DNA of 64,000 nucleotides from Holophaga foetida DSM 6591 (GTDB lineage: Bacteria > Acidobacteriota > Holophagae > Holophagales > Holophagaceae): the NCBI RefSeq assembly GCF_000242615.2, contig NZ_KI912268.1, positions 1,257,725-1,321,724 on the forward strand. Reading direction: 5' to 3'. The position numbers were made by a program, and so were the translations under genes. The number at the start of each line of letters is the position of its first letter. Positions within the stretch are counted from its first letter, which is position 1. Below are positions 24,304 to 34,773 of the stretch, piece after piece. The notes beneath the pieces are model-generated. The model saw only the letters and a list, made by a program, of their open reading frames with translations, made no database searches and was not told where the DNA came from.

Positions 24304-25271
24304 GCCTTGGGCTCCTGGTGGCCACCGAAGCCGGCCCGCATGGCCGACAGAGACTTCTCCGCAAAGGTGTGCTCCTGGCGGGAACGGAATCGGGCATAGA
24401 GGGCGGCGGAAAGGACATCGGCGGGCACCGCCTCCTCAATGGCGGTCTGGATGGTCCAGCGCCCCTCCCCGGAGTCCTGGACGACGCCGGTGTACCCCTC
24501 CAGCTCGGGATCCTTGGCCAGGGCGGCGGCGGAGAGGTCCAGGAGCCAGGAGCTGACCACACTTCCCCTCCGCCAGAGCTCCGCGATATCCGCCAGGTTC
24601 AGGCTGAAGCGCTGGGATTCCGGAAGCTCCGGATTCCGGGCGCTCCGCAGGATGTCGAAGCCTTCGGCGTAGGCCTGCATGAGGCCGTATTCAATGCCGT
24701 TGTGGATCATCTTCACGAAATGGCCGGCCCCGGCGATACCGCAGTGGAGGTAGCCCTCCTCGGCCGTGCCTTCCGCCCGGCCGGGTGTCTCGGGGATCTC
24801 CCCCCTGCCCGGCGCCAGTGTGCGGAAGACGGGGTCCAGGCGCTGCACCGCCTCCTTCGGCCCCCCGATCATCAGGCAGTAGCCCCGCTCCAGACCCCAG
24901 ACCCCCCCGCTGGTGCCCACATCCACATAATGGATGCCCCGGGGCCGCAACTCCGCGGCCCGGCGCACATCATCCTTGAAGAAGGTGTTGCCTCCGTCGA
25001 TGATCGTATCGCCACTCACCAGCAGGGAGCCCAGCTCCCCCACCATCTGCTCGGTAACCCCCCCGGCAGGGACCATCACCCAGAGATGGCGGGGCCGCTC
25101 CAGCTTGGCAACGAGATCGGCGAGGGACGTGGAACCGATGGCCCCTTCGGCGACCAGCCGCTCCACGGCCTCCTGACCACGGTTGTAGACCACCACTTGG
25201 TGCCCGCCCCGGATCAGCCTCCTGGCCATGTTCGCGCCCATCCGCCCAAGCCCCACCAAGCCTATCTGCAT
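24300..25271 (-). CDS. gnd: 6-phosphogluconate dehydrogenase (decarboxylating), short type
   Basis: The 323-residue length fits the short YqeC/GndA class, about 150 residues shorter than the E. coli enzyme. It converts 6-phosphogluconate to ribulose 5-phosphate. The N-terminal fold [16 protein letters not shown], the [16 protein letters not shown] substrate motif and the catalytic [15 protein letters not shown] are clear. The ATG at 25271 follows GGAGG; another ATG lies four codons upstream. The short forms are often NAD-dependent. Confidence 0.93.
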   Translation of the reverse strand: MQIGLVGLGRMGANMARRLIRGGHQVVVYNRGQEAVERLVAEGAIGSTSLADLVAKLERPRHLWVMVPAGGVTEQMVGELGSLLVSGDTIIDGGNTFFKDDVRRAAELRPRGIHYVDVGTSGGVWGLERGYCLMIGGPKEAVQRLDPVFRTLAPGRGEIPETPGRAEGTAEEGYLHCGIAGAGHFVKMIHNGIEYGLMQAYAEGFDILRSARNPELPESQRFSLNLADIAELWRRGSVVSSWLLDLSAAALAKDPELEGYTGVVQDSGEGRWTIQTAIEEAVPADVLSAALYARFRSRQEHTFAEKSLSAMRAGFGGHQEPKA

Positions 25272-25313
25272 GTCGTCCTCCAAAGGCCTGCGGCTCTCGC
25301 CACAGCGTTGAAT

Positions 25314-27911
25314 TCATCGGCCAGATCCGTCGGGATGCAGAATCTGTGCGATGAGGGCCGTCCAGCCTGTCTGATGGGATGCCCCCAGTCCCCGGCCCGT
25401 CTCGCCGTGGAAGAATTCGTGGAAGAGCGGGAGTGGATTGCCGAGGGCATCCTGATGCAGAAGGTCCACGCCGGGGCGGCGCCCCTGCCCGTCCGTCCTG
25501 AAGAGTGAGGCCAGACGGCGCCGCAGCTCATCGCGGATCTCCCCCAGGCTGAGCCGCTCCCCGCTCCCGGTTGGGCACTCAACCCGGAACTCGTCCCCAT
25601 AGTAGCTCTGGAACTTTCCCAGGGACTCCAGGATCAGGAAGTTCACGGGGAACCAGACAGGCCCACGCCAGTTGGAGTTCCCTCCGAAGAGCCGGGTGTC
25701 CGAATCCCCGGGCTGGTATTTCACCTGCTGGGTGCAGAAACCCCGATCGTCGCAGAAGGCGTAGGGATGCTCGCGATGGTATTTCGATAGTGAGCGCACC
25801 CCAAAGGGCGAAAGAAATTCCCCCTCGTCCAGCATCCGGGCGAGGATCCGCTTCATGCGATGCCCCCGCAACAGCGAAAGGAGGTGGCGCTCCCCCTGCC
25901 CCGGTTCCTCCCAGCGGCTCACCAGTCCCGCCAGATCGGGGCGGTATTTCAGGAACCACTTCATGCGGCGGTGGAACTCCGGCAGACGCTCCAGGAGTTC
26001 CGAATCCAGGACTTCCACGGCAAAGAGGGGGATCAGGCCCACCATGGATCGGATCTTCAGGTGCTCGTGGCGCCCCTCCGGGGTCTCCAGCACATCGTAG
26101 AAGAACGCATCTTCCTCATCCCAGAGGGCCACGCCGCTGTGCCCCATGCTGGTCATGGCCTTGGCGATGTAGAGGAAATGCTCGAAAAACTTGGTGGCGG
26201 TGTCCTCGTAGACGGGGTTGCGCAGAGCCAGTTCCAGGGCGATGCGCATCATGTTGAGGCAGTACATGGCCATCCAGGCCGTGCCGTCCGCCTGATGGAC
26301 CTGGCCCTGGGGCAGTGTGGAGCTGCGATCGAAGACCCCGATGTTGTCCAGCCCCAGAAAGCCCCCCTGGAAGACGTTCTGACCATCGGGGTCCTTGCGG
26401 TTCACCCACCAGGTGAAGTTCAGCAGCAACTTATGAAATACCCGCTCCAGGAAGGCCCGATCCCCGTCCATCTGGTAGACCCGCCAGGCCGCCCAGGCGT
26501 GGACCGGGGGATTCACATCCCCGAAGGCCCATTCGTAGGCCGGGAGCTGCCCATTGGGGTGCATGTACCACTCCCGGGTGAGCAGCACCAATTGCTCCTT
26601 GGCGAACTCGGGATCCACCATGGCCAGGGGCAGGCAGTGGAAGGCCAGATCCCAGGCGGCGTACCAGGGGTATTCCCAGGCATCCGGCAGGGAGAGAATC
26701 TCGGCGTTGTTGAGATGGGTCCATTCGGCGTTGCGGGCGCGTCCGGGCGGCGGCGAAGGCTGGGTCGGATCTCCCGACCGCCAGAGGGGGACATCGAAGT
26801 GGTAGAACTTCCGGCTCCACAGAAGCCCTGCCAGGGCTTCCCGCTGGATGCGGCGGGCTTCCGGGTCCGACTGCCCCAGGACCCTTGCGTAGAAGGCGTC
26901 CGCCTCCAGCCGCCGCGCCTCCAGGATCCCCTGGAAGTCCTCGAAGGGCTCCTCCAGCTCGTGGCGCCCCAGACGCACCCGGAGGGTCCGGGACTCCCCG
27001 GGGGCCAGGCTCAGCTGCCGATGGGCCGCCGCCTTGGTGCCGCGACGTTCGGGGTTCACGGCCCCCTCCTCGCCCTGGATCAGGAAGCGATGGAAGGCGT
27101 CCTTGGGGAATCGGGGCCCGGGGCACCCGTAGAGAGCCTGGGCATTCGTTTCGTTCTCGCAGAAGAGCCACTCACTGCCGGGCTCCACATGGAGGTGCAG
27201 GGTTTTCAGGCGCGGATGCCGTGCCGTGGCCAGGGTCCCGCTCTCGGCCAGGATGGAGGGGCGCTCCGAACCATCCCAGCTCCAGGTGTTGCGGAACCAG
27301 AGCTGGGGCAGAACGTGGAGGCTGGCCTCCTCCGGCCCCCGGTTCCGGACCGTGACCTGCATGAGGATGTCCTCGGGTTCCCCCTTGGCGTACTCCACCA
27401 GGACATCGAAGAAGCGGTCCTCCGCCAGAACACCGGTATCCGCCAGCTCGAACTCCGGCAGCCAGGGCCCCCGACGTCGGTTCTCCTCCCGCAAAAGCTC
27501 ATAGGGAAAGGCCCGCTGGGGATAGCGGTAGAGCATCTTCTGGTAGGCACCCGAGGGGAGGGCGTCGAGGTGGTAGTAGTGCTCCTTGACGTCCTCCCCG
27601 TGGTTGCCCTCCCGGTTTGTGAGGCCGAAGAGGCGCTCCTTGAGGATGGGATCAACCCCGTTCCACAACACGAGGCCCAGACAGAGCCGCTGGGCCTCGT
27701 CACAGAAACCCGCCAGGCCATCCTCCCCCCAGCGGTAGGCCCGCAGGTGGGCGTGTTCGAAGGGGAAGGCTTCCCAGGAAGTGCCCCCGGGGCTGTAGTC
27801 CTCCCGCACCGTCCCCCACTGGCGATCCCCCAGGTAGGGGCCCCAGCGACGCCAGGGCCTCGGATCGGCCAGACGGCGATCCTCTGGGGTGGGGGGAAGG
27901 TCGGGATCCAT
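25314..27911 (-). CDS. GH63-like glucosidase
   Basis: This 865-residue protein has no signal peptide and should be cytoplasmic. It resembles the large bacterial glycoside hydrolase family 63 proteins related to eukaryotic processing glucosidase I. Family-like stretches include WAAWRVYQMDGDRAFLE, GGFLGLDNIGVFDRS and GGNSNWRGPVWFPVNFL near the C-terminus, all part of an (alpha/alpha)6 barrel. It lies 42 nt upstream of gnd in the same direction, so released glucose could feed the pentose phosphate enzymes after phosphorylation. The natural glycoside is unknown; glucosylglycerate or an alpha-glucan are options. Confidence 0.75.
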   Translation of the reverse strand: MDPDLPPTPEDRRLADPRPWRRWGPYLGDRQWGTVREDYSPGGTSWEAFPFEHAHLRAYRWGEDGLAGFCDEAQRLCLGLVLWNGVDPILKERLFGLTNREGNHGEDVKEHYYHLDALPSGAYQKMLYRYPQRAFPYELLREENRRRGPWLPEFELADTGVLAEDRFFDVLVEYAKGEPEDILMQVTVRNRGPEEASLHVLPQLWFRNTWSWDGSERPSILAESGTLATARHPRLKTLHLHVEPGSEWLFCENETNAQALYGCPGPRFPKDAFHRFLIQGEEGAVNPERRGTKAAAHRQLSLAPGESRTLRVRLGRHELEEPFEDFQGILEARRLEADAFYARVLGQSDPEARRIQREALAGLLWSRKFYHFDVPLWRSGDPTQPSPPPGRARNAEWTHLNNAEILSLPDAWEYPWYAAWDLAFHCLPLAMVDPEFAKEQLVLLTREWYMHPNGQLPAYEWAFGDVNPPVHAWAAWRVYQMDGDRAFLERVFHKLLLNFTWWVNRKDPDGQNVFQGGFLGLDNIGVFDRSSTLPQGQVHQADGTAWMAMYCLNMMRIALELALRNPVYEDTATKFFEHFLYIAKAMTSMGHSGVALWDEEDAFFYDVLETPEGRHEHLKIRSMVGLIPLFAVEVLDSELLERLPEFHRRMKWFLKYRPDLAGLVSRWEEPGQGERHLLSLLRGHRMKRILARMLDEGEFLSPFGVRSLSKYHREHPYAFCDDRGFCTQQVKYQPGDSDTRLFGGNSNWRGPVWFPVNFLILESLGKFQSYYGDEFRVECPTGSGERLSLGEIRDELRRRLASLFRTDGQGRRPGVDLLHQDALGNPLPLFHEFFHGETGRGLGASHQTGWTALIAQILHPDGSGR

Positions 27912-27925
27912 GTCAGGGCTCGGTT

Positions 27926-29617
27926 TCAGTCTCCACAGGTGCTTTCTTGTGGGAAGAGCTGCTTCACATCCTTCCCCCATTTCGCGAGGGCGTCCAGGGT
28001 GCTTCCCGTGGCCACGAAACTCAGGTCCGCCCCCTGGGCATCAATGCGCAGGCCCAGGGCGACGGGAGGAGCGGTGTCCACCTTGGGGAGGGTCTTGCCA
28101 CCGGGCAGGAGGGGGAGGGTTTCCAGGACGGAGTGGGCGAAGTCCCGCATCCCCCCAGGGTGGAGATAGAGCCGCCAGGGAGTCTCGGCGGGAAGCAGGG
28201 CGTCCACAGCCTTGACGCCCGCCTCCTGTTCCAGGGTTCCGAGGGGCGTGCGGTAGGCATCCAGGTTCCGCTGGAGAACCTCGGCCCCCCCCACAACCGC
28301 CACCAAGGTGTGCTCATCAGCCTGGGCCAGACTCATCTCGACACGATCGCCCCCAAAGATCATTCCCTGGAAAATCAGATCCTGCGGGCGGGAATCAGGA
28401 AGGCCGAGGGGCGTGGAAACCGTGACACTGGGAGCGCCGGGAAGGACATTCCGGGTGAAGACCGGAAGGGGCACCGGGGTCCCGGCCTCTCCCTTGGGTT
28501 TCTTGGCCGCCAGATCAGCCTGGAGGCGGGTGAGACGCTCCAGGCTGTCCATGTAGCGGGCAGGATCCTCCACCTTCAGGACGGCGCTGGTACCCGAGAG
28601 GAGCCCGCGCCCGGGAGCCACAGGAGCCCCCAGGATCCAGGCGGCGGAGCGGACGTTCCCCTGAATCTCGCCCTGGATGCTCTTGAGGGACTGAAGATCC
28701 CCGGGAGCGCACTCCCGGTAGAAGAGGGGCATCAGGACGTCCGTCATCCAGGTGGAAACCCCCTTGGGGCTGGGGCCCCCCATGGCCAGGGCGTAGGGTG
28801 TGGTAGGCACCCCCAGGAGCGGGTGCACCGACGCCTTGGGAGCCCAGGAGGCCATGGGCGCCCCGGGCCGGAAGAAGAGCTTGGCCGAGGCCCTGAGACT
28901 GCGATCCTCCGGCAGGTCCATGGAGAAGGCAAAGTAGCTCGCGGAACGGTCCAGGGCCTCGAGTGCCAGCTTGACCATCTCCTTGGTGGCCTTGGCGGTG
29001 GGCAAGGCCTGGGCTTCCGCCTTGTCCGGCTTCTCCAGATCCGCCTTGGCAGTGGCCATGGCCGTGCGGAAGGTCTTCTCGGGAACCACGCCCACCACGT
29101 CATGGGACTGGAGCCAGGGGAGCTGGGGGGAAAGGCTCGCCTGGAGCCCCCCCTGGGTCTGAAGGACCTGCTGGAGCAGGGCCTTGTCCTTGGAGAAGAG
29201 AGCGAAACCAGCCCTGGAGGCGATGAAAAAGGCCTGCTTCTTCCGCTTGAAGGTATGGAGTTTGCCGCTGGGCACAGCCTTCAGCTCCCTGAGCAGGGCC
29301 TTGTAGTTGGCCACGGGCGCCAGCAGGACATCGCTTGACGCCTTCTGTTCAGGACGCTTCTGCTCCACAAAGAGGGCAGGCCCGCTCCCCAGGCCCTCCA
29401 GATCCCGGCCGAAGTGGGTCTTCCACTCGTGGAAGGAGGAGCCCTTGCCGAAACGGCCCGTGAAGGCCTGGAACTTCCGGTCGGTGATTCCGGACTCCTT
29501 CAGGATGATGAGAACCGACGCATCCTCCGGCACCATGGCCAGGGCATCGGGAAGGGACTGGGCCCCCAGGGAGCCAGCAAGGCTCAAGGCCAAAGTCCAA
29601 CGGGAAAGCAAGGCCAT
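27926..29617 (-). CDS. Secreted protein of unknown function
   Basis: I do not recognise this 563-residue protein. It has a signal peptide (ALLSRWTLALSLAGSLGAQS) and a mature region rich in lysine and alanine with no TM helix. The pattern PEDASVLIILKE near the N-terminus and repeated sections of similar kind recall DUF3352-type proteins that begin with a statement-like VPADA motif. The ATG at 29617 has GGAG at six bases, so it is preferred to the ATG at 29641. The GH63 gene follows after 14 nt, so they share an operon. It may be periplasmic or outer-membrane associated. Confidence 0.6.
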   Translation of the reverse strand: MALLSRWTLALSLAGSLGAQSLPDALAMVPEDASVLIILKESGITDRKFQAFTGRFGKGSSFHEWKTHFGRDLEGLGSGPALFVEQKRPEQKASSDVLLAPVANYKALLRELKAVPSGKLHTFKRKKQAFFIASRAGFALFSKDKALLQQVLQTQGGLQASLSPQLPWLQSHDVVGVVPEKTFRTAMATAKADLEKPDKAEAQALPTAKATKEMVKLALEALDRSASYFAFSMDLPEDRSLRASAKLFFRPGAPMASWAPKASVHPLLGVPTTPYALAMGGPSPKGVSTWMTDVLMPLFYRECAPGDLQSLKSIQGEIQGNVRSAAWILGAPVAPGRGLLSGTSAVLKVEDPARYMDSLERLTRLQADLAAKKPKGEAGTPVPLPVFTRNVLPGAPSVTVSTPLGLPDSRPQDLIFQGMIFGGDRVEMSLAQADEHTLVAVVGGAEVLQRNLDAYRTPLGTLEQEAGVKAVDALLPAETPWRLYLHPGGMRDFAHSVLETLPLLPGGKTLPKVDTAPPVALGLRIDAQGADLSFVATGSTLDALAKWGKDVKQLFPQESTCGD

Positions 29618-29682
29618 AGCGGCTCCAAACAAAGTGTTCATCCACTATCCAACAGGATGGTCGAAATCGCCACTCCTCCATG

Positions 29683-29711
29683 AAAAAGCCCCCAGCCGGA
29701 GGCCGGGGGCT
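29683..29711 (-). terminator. Rho-independent terminator of the GH78-like gene
   Basis: On the minus strand AGCCCCCGGCC-TCC-GGCTGGGGGCT is followed by TTTTT. It separates the rhamnosidase gene from the downstream secreted-protein/GH63 operon. Confidence 0.9.
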
Positions 29712-29726
29712 ACGGAATGAGGCGCC

Positions 29727-32420
29727 TCAGCTGTTCTTGACTTCGATGGTGTAGGTGCCGGGCTGGATGCCAGTCAGGTTCAGATAGGTCACACCACCCA
29801 GGGTGGAGCTGGAGGCAGGTGTCACCACGGTGCCGTCAATACGGACCACCTGGGCACCAGAGACCACTGGCACAGCCAGGGTACCCGAGGTGCCGGCAGG
29901 CACGACCAGCTCAGCCTTGAAGGGGGTGCCCTCATGGTTCTTGGCCCACTTGAAGGTAATGGGGCCGTAGGGGGTCGGCACACGACCCGACGCCCAGGAG
30001 AGGCTGCCCATCTGGGGCTTGATGATCCAGGTCCGGAAGCCAGCGCTCACAGGACGGACGCCGAGCACGTACTTGGAGAGAGCGCCGGTGGGCCCAGAAG
30101 ACCAGGCATGGGCCAAGCTGATGCTGTCGTCCACGGGATATCCGGTGGTGGCATTGAAGGACTCCCAGGTAGCCCCGGAGTAATAGTTGCTCTCCGTCAT
30201 CATCCGGCCCCAGACCTTGCCGATGAGTGCCAGGGCGCCTGCGGTATCGCCCTTCTCCAGGCGCGCCAGCATCTCCCAGTTGGAGATGAAGGGACTGACC
30301 ACCCCGGCCCCGTTGTTGTAGGCCGTGAAGTAGGCCTGATCAAATGCCAGACGACCGTAGGTGTTGTCCAAAGCCGAATCCATGGCAGAGAAGATGCCCT
30401 CCACCTTGTCCTCCGGAGCCACGCCGTAGAGCACAGCCTTGCTGTTGACGTCCTGGGCCACATACCCGGTCCGGTTGTTGCTGATTTCGTAGACACTGCC
30501 ATTGAAGAGCGTCTCATTGACGGCAGTCTTCACCGTCGCCGCCGTGGCAGAGTAGGACGCGGCGTCCGTATCCAGTCCCTGGGCGGTAGCCAGTTCGCTG
30601 GCAAGCTGAAGGGTGCGGACGTAGTCCACATTGAATTCAGCCACTGTGCCAGCCTGGGTCGCGTCGAACTGGGGGTGCCAGGTGAAGCCGGAGCCGGAAT
30701 CCGTCACCAGGAGATGACTGGTGCCGTCCTGTTTGCCCGCCAGATAGGCAAGCTCCTGCTGGGCGGAAGGCCAGAGGCGGGAGACCAGGGAAAGGTCACC
30801 GGTATGGATGTAGTAGTCGTGGAGGATATTCACGAAATACATCGAGTAACCGAGGCTGTACCAGGGGTTGCTGGGGGCAGCGCTCCGGTTTTCATTGAGC
30901 TCCAGGGAGCTCTGGGGGGGCAGCACAGAGGCCACCTGACCGTCGGCGTCCACATACTTGCCGAGCAGGGTCAGGGAACCCTGGATCGGCTCGGGGTTGC
31001 CGGTGCTGTAGTAGAGGGAGGGGCCCGAAACCAGCAGGTCGCCGGACCAGACTTCACGGTCCCGCTTGGCCCCGTCGGTCAAGGCGGCCACCAGATTGGT
31101 GCCCACCCCGAAGTCGTCCAGCACCGAGGAATCTCCGTCCGTGAAGGCTGCGGTATAGGTCTTGGGAGTGAAGGTATGGAGGTCCGTGGCAGAGAGGCTC
31201 ACATCCTTGATGGTCGCGAAGTGGCCCACCTGATTGAAGAAGCCGAAGCTGCCCAGGGCCAGGTAGCTCGGGATGGCAGCTGCCAGGGGCGAGGCGGCAA
31301 TGGCTTCCGCCGGGTTCAGACCTGTCACGATATCTGTCCCGTCTAGGCTTACTGTGATGGTGCCGCCACTGAAAATGGGAGCACAGGTTGTGGTCACCGT
31401 ATGCCAAGTGCCCGGCGTCAGAGTGATCCCCTTGTCTGCCAGACTGACGGAATCCAGGGGAGCCCTCAGGAAGGCGCTGAAGCTGCCGCCAGCACTCCCG
31501 GTAAGGGTGTTGGGGCCAGTGGCGTCATCGGTGGCGCGCAGGGTGAACTGGACAGTCGAGGGGAAGGTGGCATTGACGGTCCAGGAGACCCCGCCCTTCT
31601 CGACCCGGAAGAGGAAGGTGGTGACGCCTCCGGTCCCGTTGAAGGAGAGGCCCTGGTACATGGCCGGGTTGCTCGGGGCGATGAGGGCCCCTTCGGAGGT
31701 CAGGGTCCAGGGGGAGGGCAGTTTGAAGGCATCGATGCGGTTGGCCTCCAGGGTGTAGGCCCCGGCCTGCCAGATGGCGTTCAGGGTGGCGTCACTGGAG
31801 CTGAAGTATCCAGCGGCGTCAGGGGAAACGTTGGGGGCGGCCAAGGTCGAATCCAGGGAGACCGCACTGAGGGTCACCGAAGTACCGGGGCTCGTGAGGC
31901 TCAGCTTCTGGTAGCGCTGTCCCCCCTGGAGGAGCTGGTTCCGGACGAAGCTGGGAGAGATGAGGCTGTAGTTCATGGAACGGGCCGGCTCCAGGGCTGT
32001 CTCCAGGTAGGGGGTCTGGTCCCCGGTGTCCACGTAGGTGAAGGCCTCGGTGAAGGTCGTATTGAGGGTGGGTGCCCCCTCCAGGGCCGTAACCTGGAAC
32101 TGGGGGTAGCCCCCGACGATCTGGCCGTAGTCCAGCACGATGGAAGGCGCTGTGCCCCCTGCCGGATAGGTCAGGGTGATACTTTCCCCGGTCTTGGCGT
32201 TCTCGGGATTGGTGACCCCCGTGGAGCTGACCACCTTTGCGGGCCTCAAGGTGCCGTATTTGCTGGCATAGGCCACGGAGGTGGGGGGAGTGGGCCAGGG
32301 GCCTGCGCTATCGCTGGCAGCGGACCCGCCCCCACTGCCGCCACAGGCGAGCATGAAGGTCAAAGCCCCCAAAGCAGCCAGGGGACCGAGGCGATGGGAG
32401 TATCTGAGGCACTTACTCAA
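29727..32420 (-). CDS. Lipoprotein alpha-L-rhamnosidase-like GH78 enzyme
   Basis: This 897-residue exported protein has a lipoprotein signal with lipobox MLAC followed by a glycine/serine linker. The TTG start at 32420 is chosen because GGAGG lies five bases upstream and no ATG gives a sensible signal. An N-terminal beta-rich region, including a concanavalin-like segment (about 265-425), leads into an (alpha/alpha)6 catalytic domain. There DGAKRDREVWSGDL matches the GH78 motif holding the general acid. A C-terminal beta domain ends at TYTIEVKNS. It would release rhamnose, for example from flavonoid or plant glycosides. It has its own terminator. Confidence 0.82.
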   Translation of the reverse strand: MSKCLRYSHRLGPLAALGALTFMLACGGSGGGSAASDSAGPWPTPPTSVAYASKYGTLRPAKVVSSTGVTNPENAKTGESITLTYPAGGTAPSIVLDYGQIVGGYPQFQVTALEGAPTLNTTFTEAFTYVDTGDQTPYLETALEPARSMNYSLISPSFVRNQLLQGGQRYQKLSLTSPGTSVTLSAVSLDSTLAAPNVSPDAAGYFSSSDATLNAIWQAGAYTLEANRIDAFKLPSPWTLTSEGALIAPSNPAMYQGLSFNGTGGVTTFLFRVEKGGVSWTVNATFPSTVQFTLRATDDATGPNTLTGSAGGSFSAFLRAPLDSVSLADKGITLTPGTWHTVTTTCAPIFSGGTITVSLDGTDIVTGLNPAEAIAASPLAAAIPSYLALGSFGFFNQVGHFATIKDVSLSATDLHTFTPKTYTAAFTDGDSSVLDDFGVGTNLVAALTDGAKRDREVWSGDLLVSGPSLYYSTGNPEPIQGSLTLLGKYVDADGQVASVLPPQSSLELNENRSAAPSNPWYSLGYSMYFVNILHDYYIHTGDLSLVSRLWPSAQQELAYLAGKQDGTSHLLVTDSGSGFTWHPQFDATQAGTVAEFNVDYVRTLQLASELATAQGLDTDAASYSATAATVKTAVNETLFNGSVYEISNNRTGYVAQDVNSKAVLYGVAPEDKVEGIFSAMDSALDNTYGRLAFDQAYFTAYNNGAGVVSPFISNWEMLARLEKGDTAGALALIGKVWGRMMTESNYYSGATWESFNATTGYPVDDSISLAHAWSSGPTGALSKYVLGVRPVSAGFRTWIIKPQMGSLSWASGRVPTPYGPITFKWAKNHEGTPFKAELVVPAGTSGTLAVPVVSGAQVVRIDGTVVTPASSSTLGGVTYLNLTGIQPGTYTIEVKNS

Positions 32421-32598
32421 TTTAACCTCCAATAAAAGGCGGATTTCACCGCACAAACAAGATAAGTCGATCTATTTGAATATTAATAAAATACCAAAAT
32501 ATCGACTCAAAGTTCAATTATCGACGCTGTGTCGAAATAAATTTACACATCCGCCCACCCGCCGTCAACAGCGATTCAGCGATCAGACTTGCAAATAC
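32421..32598. promoter_or_regulatory. AT-rich upstream region of the GH78-like gene with TATCGAC repeats
   Basis: The region is strikingly AT-rich. TATCGAC occurs at 32500-32506 and 32519-32525, and related GTCGAT/TCGAC pieces occur at 32466 and 32531. Spacing of about two helical turns suggests a regulator site for the minus-strand gene. No clear -35/-10 pair was identified. Confidence 0.35.
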
Positions 32599-32623
32599 TA
32601 AAAAGCCGTCACCCTGTGACGGC
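32599..32623 (-). terminator. Rho-independent terminator of the TetR gene
   Basis: On the minus strand GCCGTCAC-AGG-GTGACGGC is followed by TTTTT, starting 30 bases after the TetR stop codon. Confidence 0.85.
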
Positions 32624-32652
32624 CATCACACGCGGAATGACAATTCCCGCCC

Positions 32653-33309
32653 TCACTCCCCCCGGGAGCCGAAGGCGCCCATCAGCAAAAGGTCCCGGAA
32701 ATCCTGGGCCTTGTGGGCGGCTGCAGCATAGTCAGGTTGGGGTTTGTGCCTTTCGAAGACCGCCAGGCGCACAAAGTAGGCCAGGAGAGGGAACACCACC
32801 CGATCCTGGAAGTCCTGATTGTTCTCGCAGCCCCGCAGCTCACCCTCCCGAATAGCCTCCTCGACCCTCTCGGCGTAGAAGGCCATCCCCGCGGCGGCAT
32901 CCGCAGCATGCCCCGCCAGCGCCGTGGGATCCTGGTGGGCCTTGGCCGCCTGGAGGTTGTAGGCGAAGTCGTAGAGATGGACGTCCGGATCCTTGACGAA
33001 GTGGGCAATGGAGGCATCCGTGACCCCAACGATGAAAGCCCTGACATCCCCCTTGCACGCCTTCCACCGCTTTTCCAGGGCTTTGAGTTCGAGGGGTTTC
33101 AGCAGGGCCTGCAGATTGCGGAGGTAGACCGCCGTCGCAAGTTCGTTCTTGTCCCGGTAGTAGGTGTAGAAGGTCGTCCGGGGGATGCCCACTGCCTCGG
33201 CGATCTCTTTGAGATCGGTCTCCCCAATCCCCTTGGCGCAGAACAGCTCTCGAGCCTTCTGCTCGATGAGCTCCCTCGTCCGTTTCTCGTTGATCTCTCT
33301 CAAACCCAT
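32653..33309 (-). CDS. TetR-family transcriptional regulator
   Basis: This 218-residue protein has the TetR helix-turn-helix near the N-terminus (KGIGETDLKEIAEAVGIPRTTFYTYYRDKNEL, about 27-58), then an all-helical ligand and dimer domain. The ATG at 33309 is one of three possible starts and no ribosome site decides. It is monocistronic, with its own terminator, upstream on the same strand from the rhamnosidase gene. Its ligand and target are unknown. Confidence 0.88.
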   Translation of the reverse strand: MGLREINEKRTRELIEQKARELFCAKGIGETDLKEIAEAVGIPRTTFYTYYRDKNELATAVYLRNLQALLKPLELKALEKRWKACKGDVRAFIVGVTDASIAHFVKDPDVHLYDFAYNLQAAKAHQDPTALAGHAADAAAGMAFYAERVEEAIREGELRGCENNQDFQDRVVFPLLAYFVRLAVFERHKPQPDYAAAAHKAQDFRDLLLMGAFGSRGE

Positions 33310-33446
33310 GGATTCATGTTCGCATGGGTCACGCATTTGGCCACAGCCGACCGCCCATCCGGCTGTCTATCCTGGCGACCCCAGCTCATGTCTTTTCCGG
33401 CTGAGCAAAGCCGATAATCGGGAAACCCTTTCCGCCCTTCAGATCC

Positions 33447-34697
33447 CTACACCCTGAACTGGGCAACCTGGGCCTGGAGCCCCTCAGCCAGCTGGGCCAG
33501 ATCGGCGGCCGTACGGGCCACCTCCGAGGTGGTGGCGGACATCTGGGTGGCGGCGGAGGCCACAGCTACGGCCTCCTGCACGGTCTGATCCACCTGGCGG
33601 GCGACTTCGCCCCCGGCGTTGGACTGCTCCGCCATGGCGGCGGCGGACTCGCGGGTCTGCATGGCAAACTGCTCCAGGCTCTGGCGGATCTGCTTGAGAA
33701 GCGCCACCGTATCCGTCACCCTGCCCTCACCGGTGTTCACGGCGGACCGGGCCTCCTCAATGTGGTGAGCGATCTCCTTGGCGGAACTGCCGCTGCGCTC
33801 CGCCAGCTTGCGAACCTCCTCAGCCACCACGGCGAAGCCCTTCCCGTGCTCTCCGGCCTTGGCGGCCTCGATGGCGGCATTGAGCGAAAGCAGATTGGTC
33901 TGATTGGCGATTTCGGTGATGACCGTGACAGCGCTGGCGATGCGCCCAGCCGTTTCCGTGACACCACGCATGGCCTCCTGGGTGGCGCCTCCGGCCGCGT
34001 CCCCGCGCTGGGTGGCCTCCAGGGCCCGCTCCAGCTGCTCCAGGGAGGTCTGGGCCGCACGGCTGACCTCGTCGATGGAGGCGGAGAGCTGGGCCACGGC
34101 GGCGGCCATGCCCTCGGCAGCGTTCTGCTGGTTCTCGGTGCTGCGGGCGATCTCAGACGTGGTGGCGGACATCTGTTCAGCAGAAGCCGAGAGCTCCGCG
34201 GCCCCGCTGGCCACGCCTTCCACCCCCTGTTTCACCCCAGTCAAGAGGTGGCGGAGCTGCACGACCATCGAGTTGAGAGTCTCCGCCATCTTCCCAATCT
34301 CATCCCGGCTCCCCACTTCGGCCTGGCTGGTCAGATCTCCCTGGGCCACCACCCCAAGGGTTTTCTGGAAAGCATTCAGGGCTCCCTGGACACCGCTGGC
34401 CAGGAGATAGGCGAAGAAAATACAGATGCTGAAGGTGACAGCAGCACCCGCCACATTGCCCACCAGTGTCGCGCGCGTGGCCTGACGTCCCTCCTCCAGG
34501 ATCTCGCCAGCCTTCCGCAAGGCCTCACGCTCGGCCCCTGGCGCCAGGATCCCATAGACATTTTCGAGGCGTTTCTGCTCACGGTATGCGTCCTTCAGCG
34601 AAAGGCCGGTTCCGAGGAAGGTCCCGATCACGAAGAGCAGAACAACGAGCCCAATCTTCCGCCCCACGGATAAATTGGAAAACCAGCGGATTTTCAT
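33447..34697 (-). CDS. Methyl-accepting chemotaxis protein
   Basis: This 416-residue chemoreceptor has TM helices at about 14-30 and 80-105, a very short periplasmic loop (about 50 residues), a HAMP region, and a cytoplasmic signalling domain with the conserved hairpin tip ([20 protein letters not shown], about 270-289). The small periplasmic loop suggests sensing by the membrane or by HAMP, not a classic ligand pocket. The ATG at 34697 follows GGAGG. No che gene is nearby. Confidence 0.93.
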   Translation of the reverse strand: MKIRWFSNLSVGRKIGLVVLLFVIGTFLGTGLSLKDAYREQKRLENVYGILAPGAEREALRKAGEILEEGRQATRATLVGNVAGAAVTFSICIFFAYLLASGVQGALNAFQKTLGVVAQGDLTSQAEVGSRDEIGKMAETLNSMVVQLRHLLTGVKQGVEGVASGAAELSASAEQMSATTSEIARSTENQQNAAEGMAAAVAQLSASIDEVSRAAQTSLEQLERALEATQRGDAAGGATQEAMRGVTETAGRIASAVTVITEIANQTNLLSLNAAIEAAKAGEHGKGFAVVAEEVRKLAERSGSSAKEIAHHIEEARSAVNTGEGRVTDTVALLKQIRQSLEQFAMQTRESAAAMAEQSNAGGEVARQVDQTVQEAVAVASAATQMSATTSEVARTAADLAQLAEGLQAQVAQFRV

Positions 34698-34773
34698 CAC
34701 ACCTCCGGACAACAATGGGATTGGGCTGTATGAGTCGATTTTTGCACATTGCCATCCAACTTGCACCCACAAC

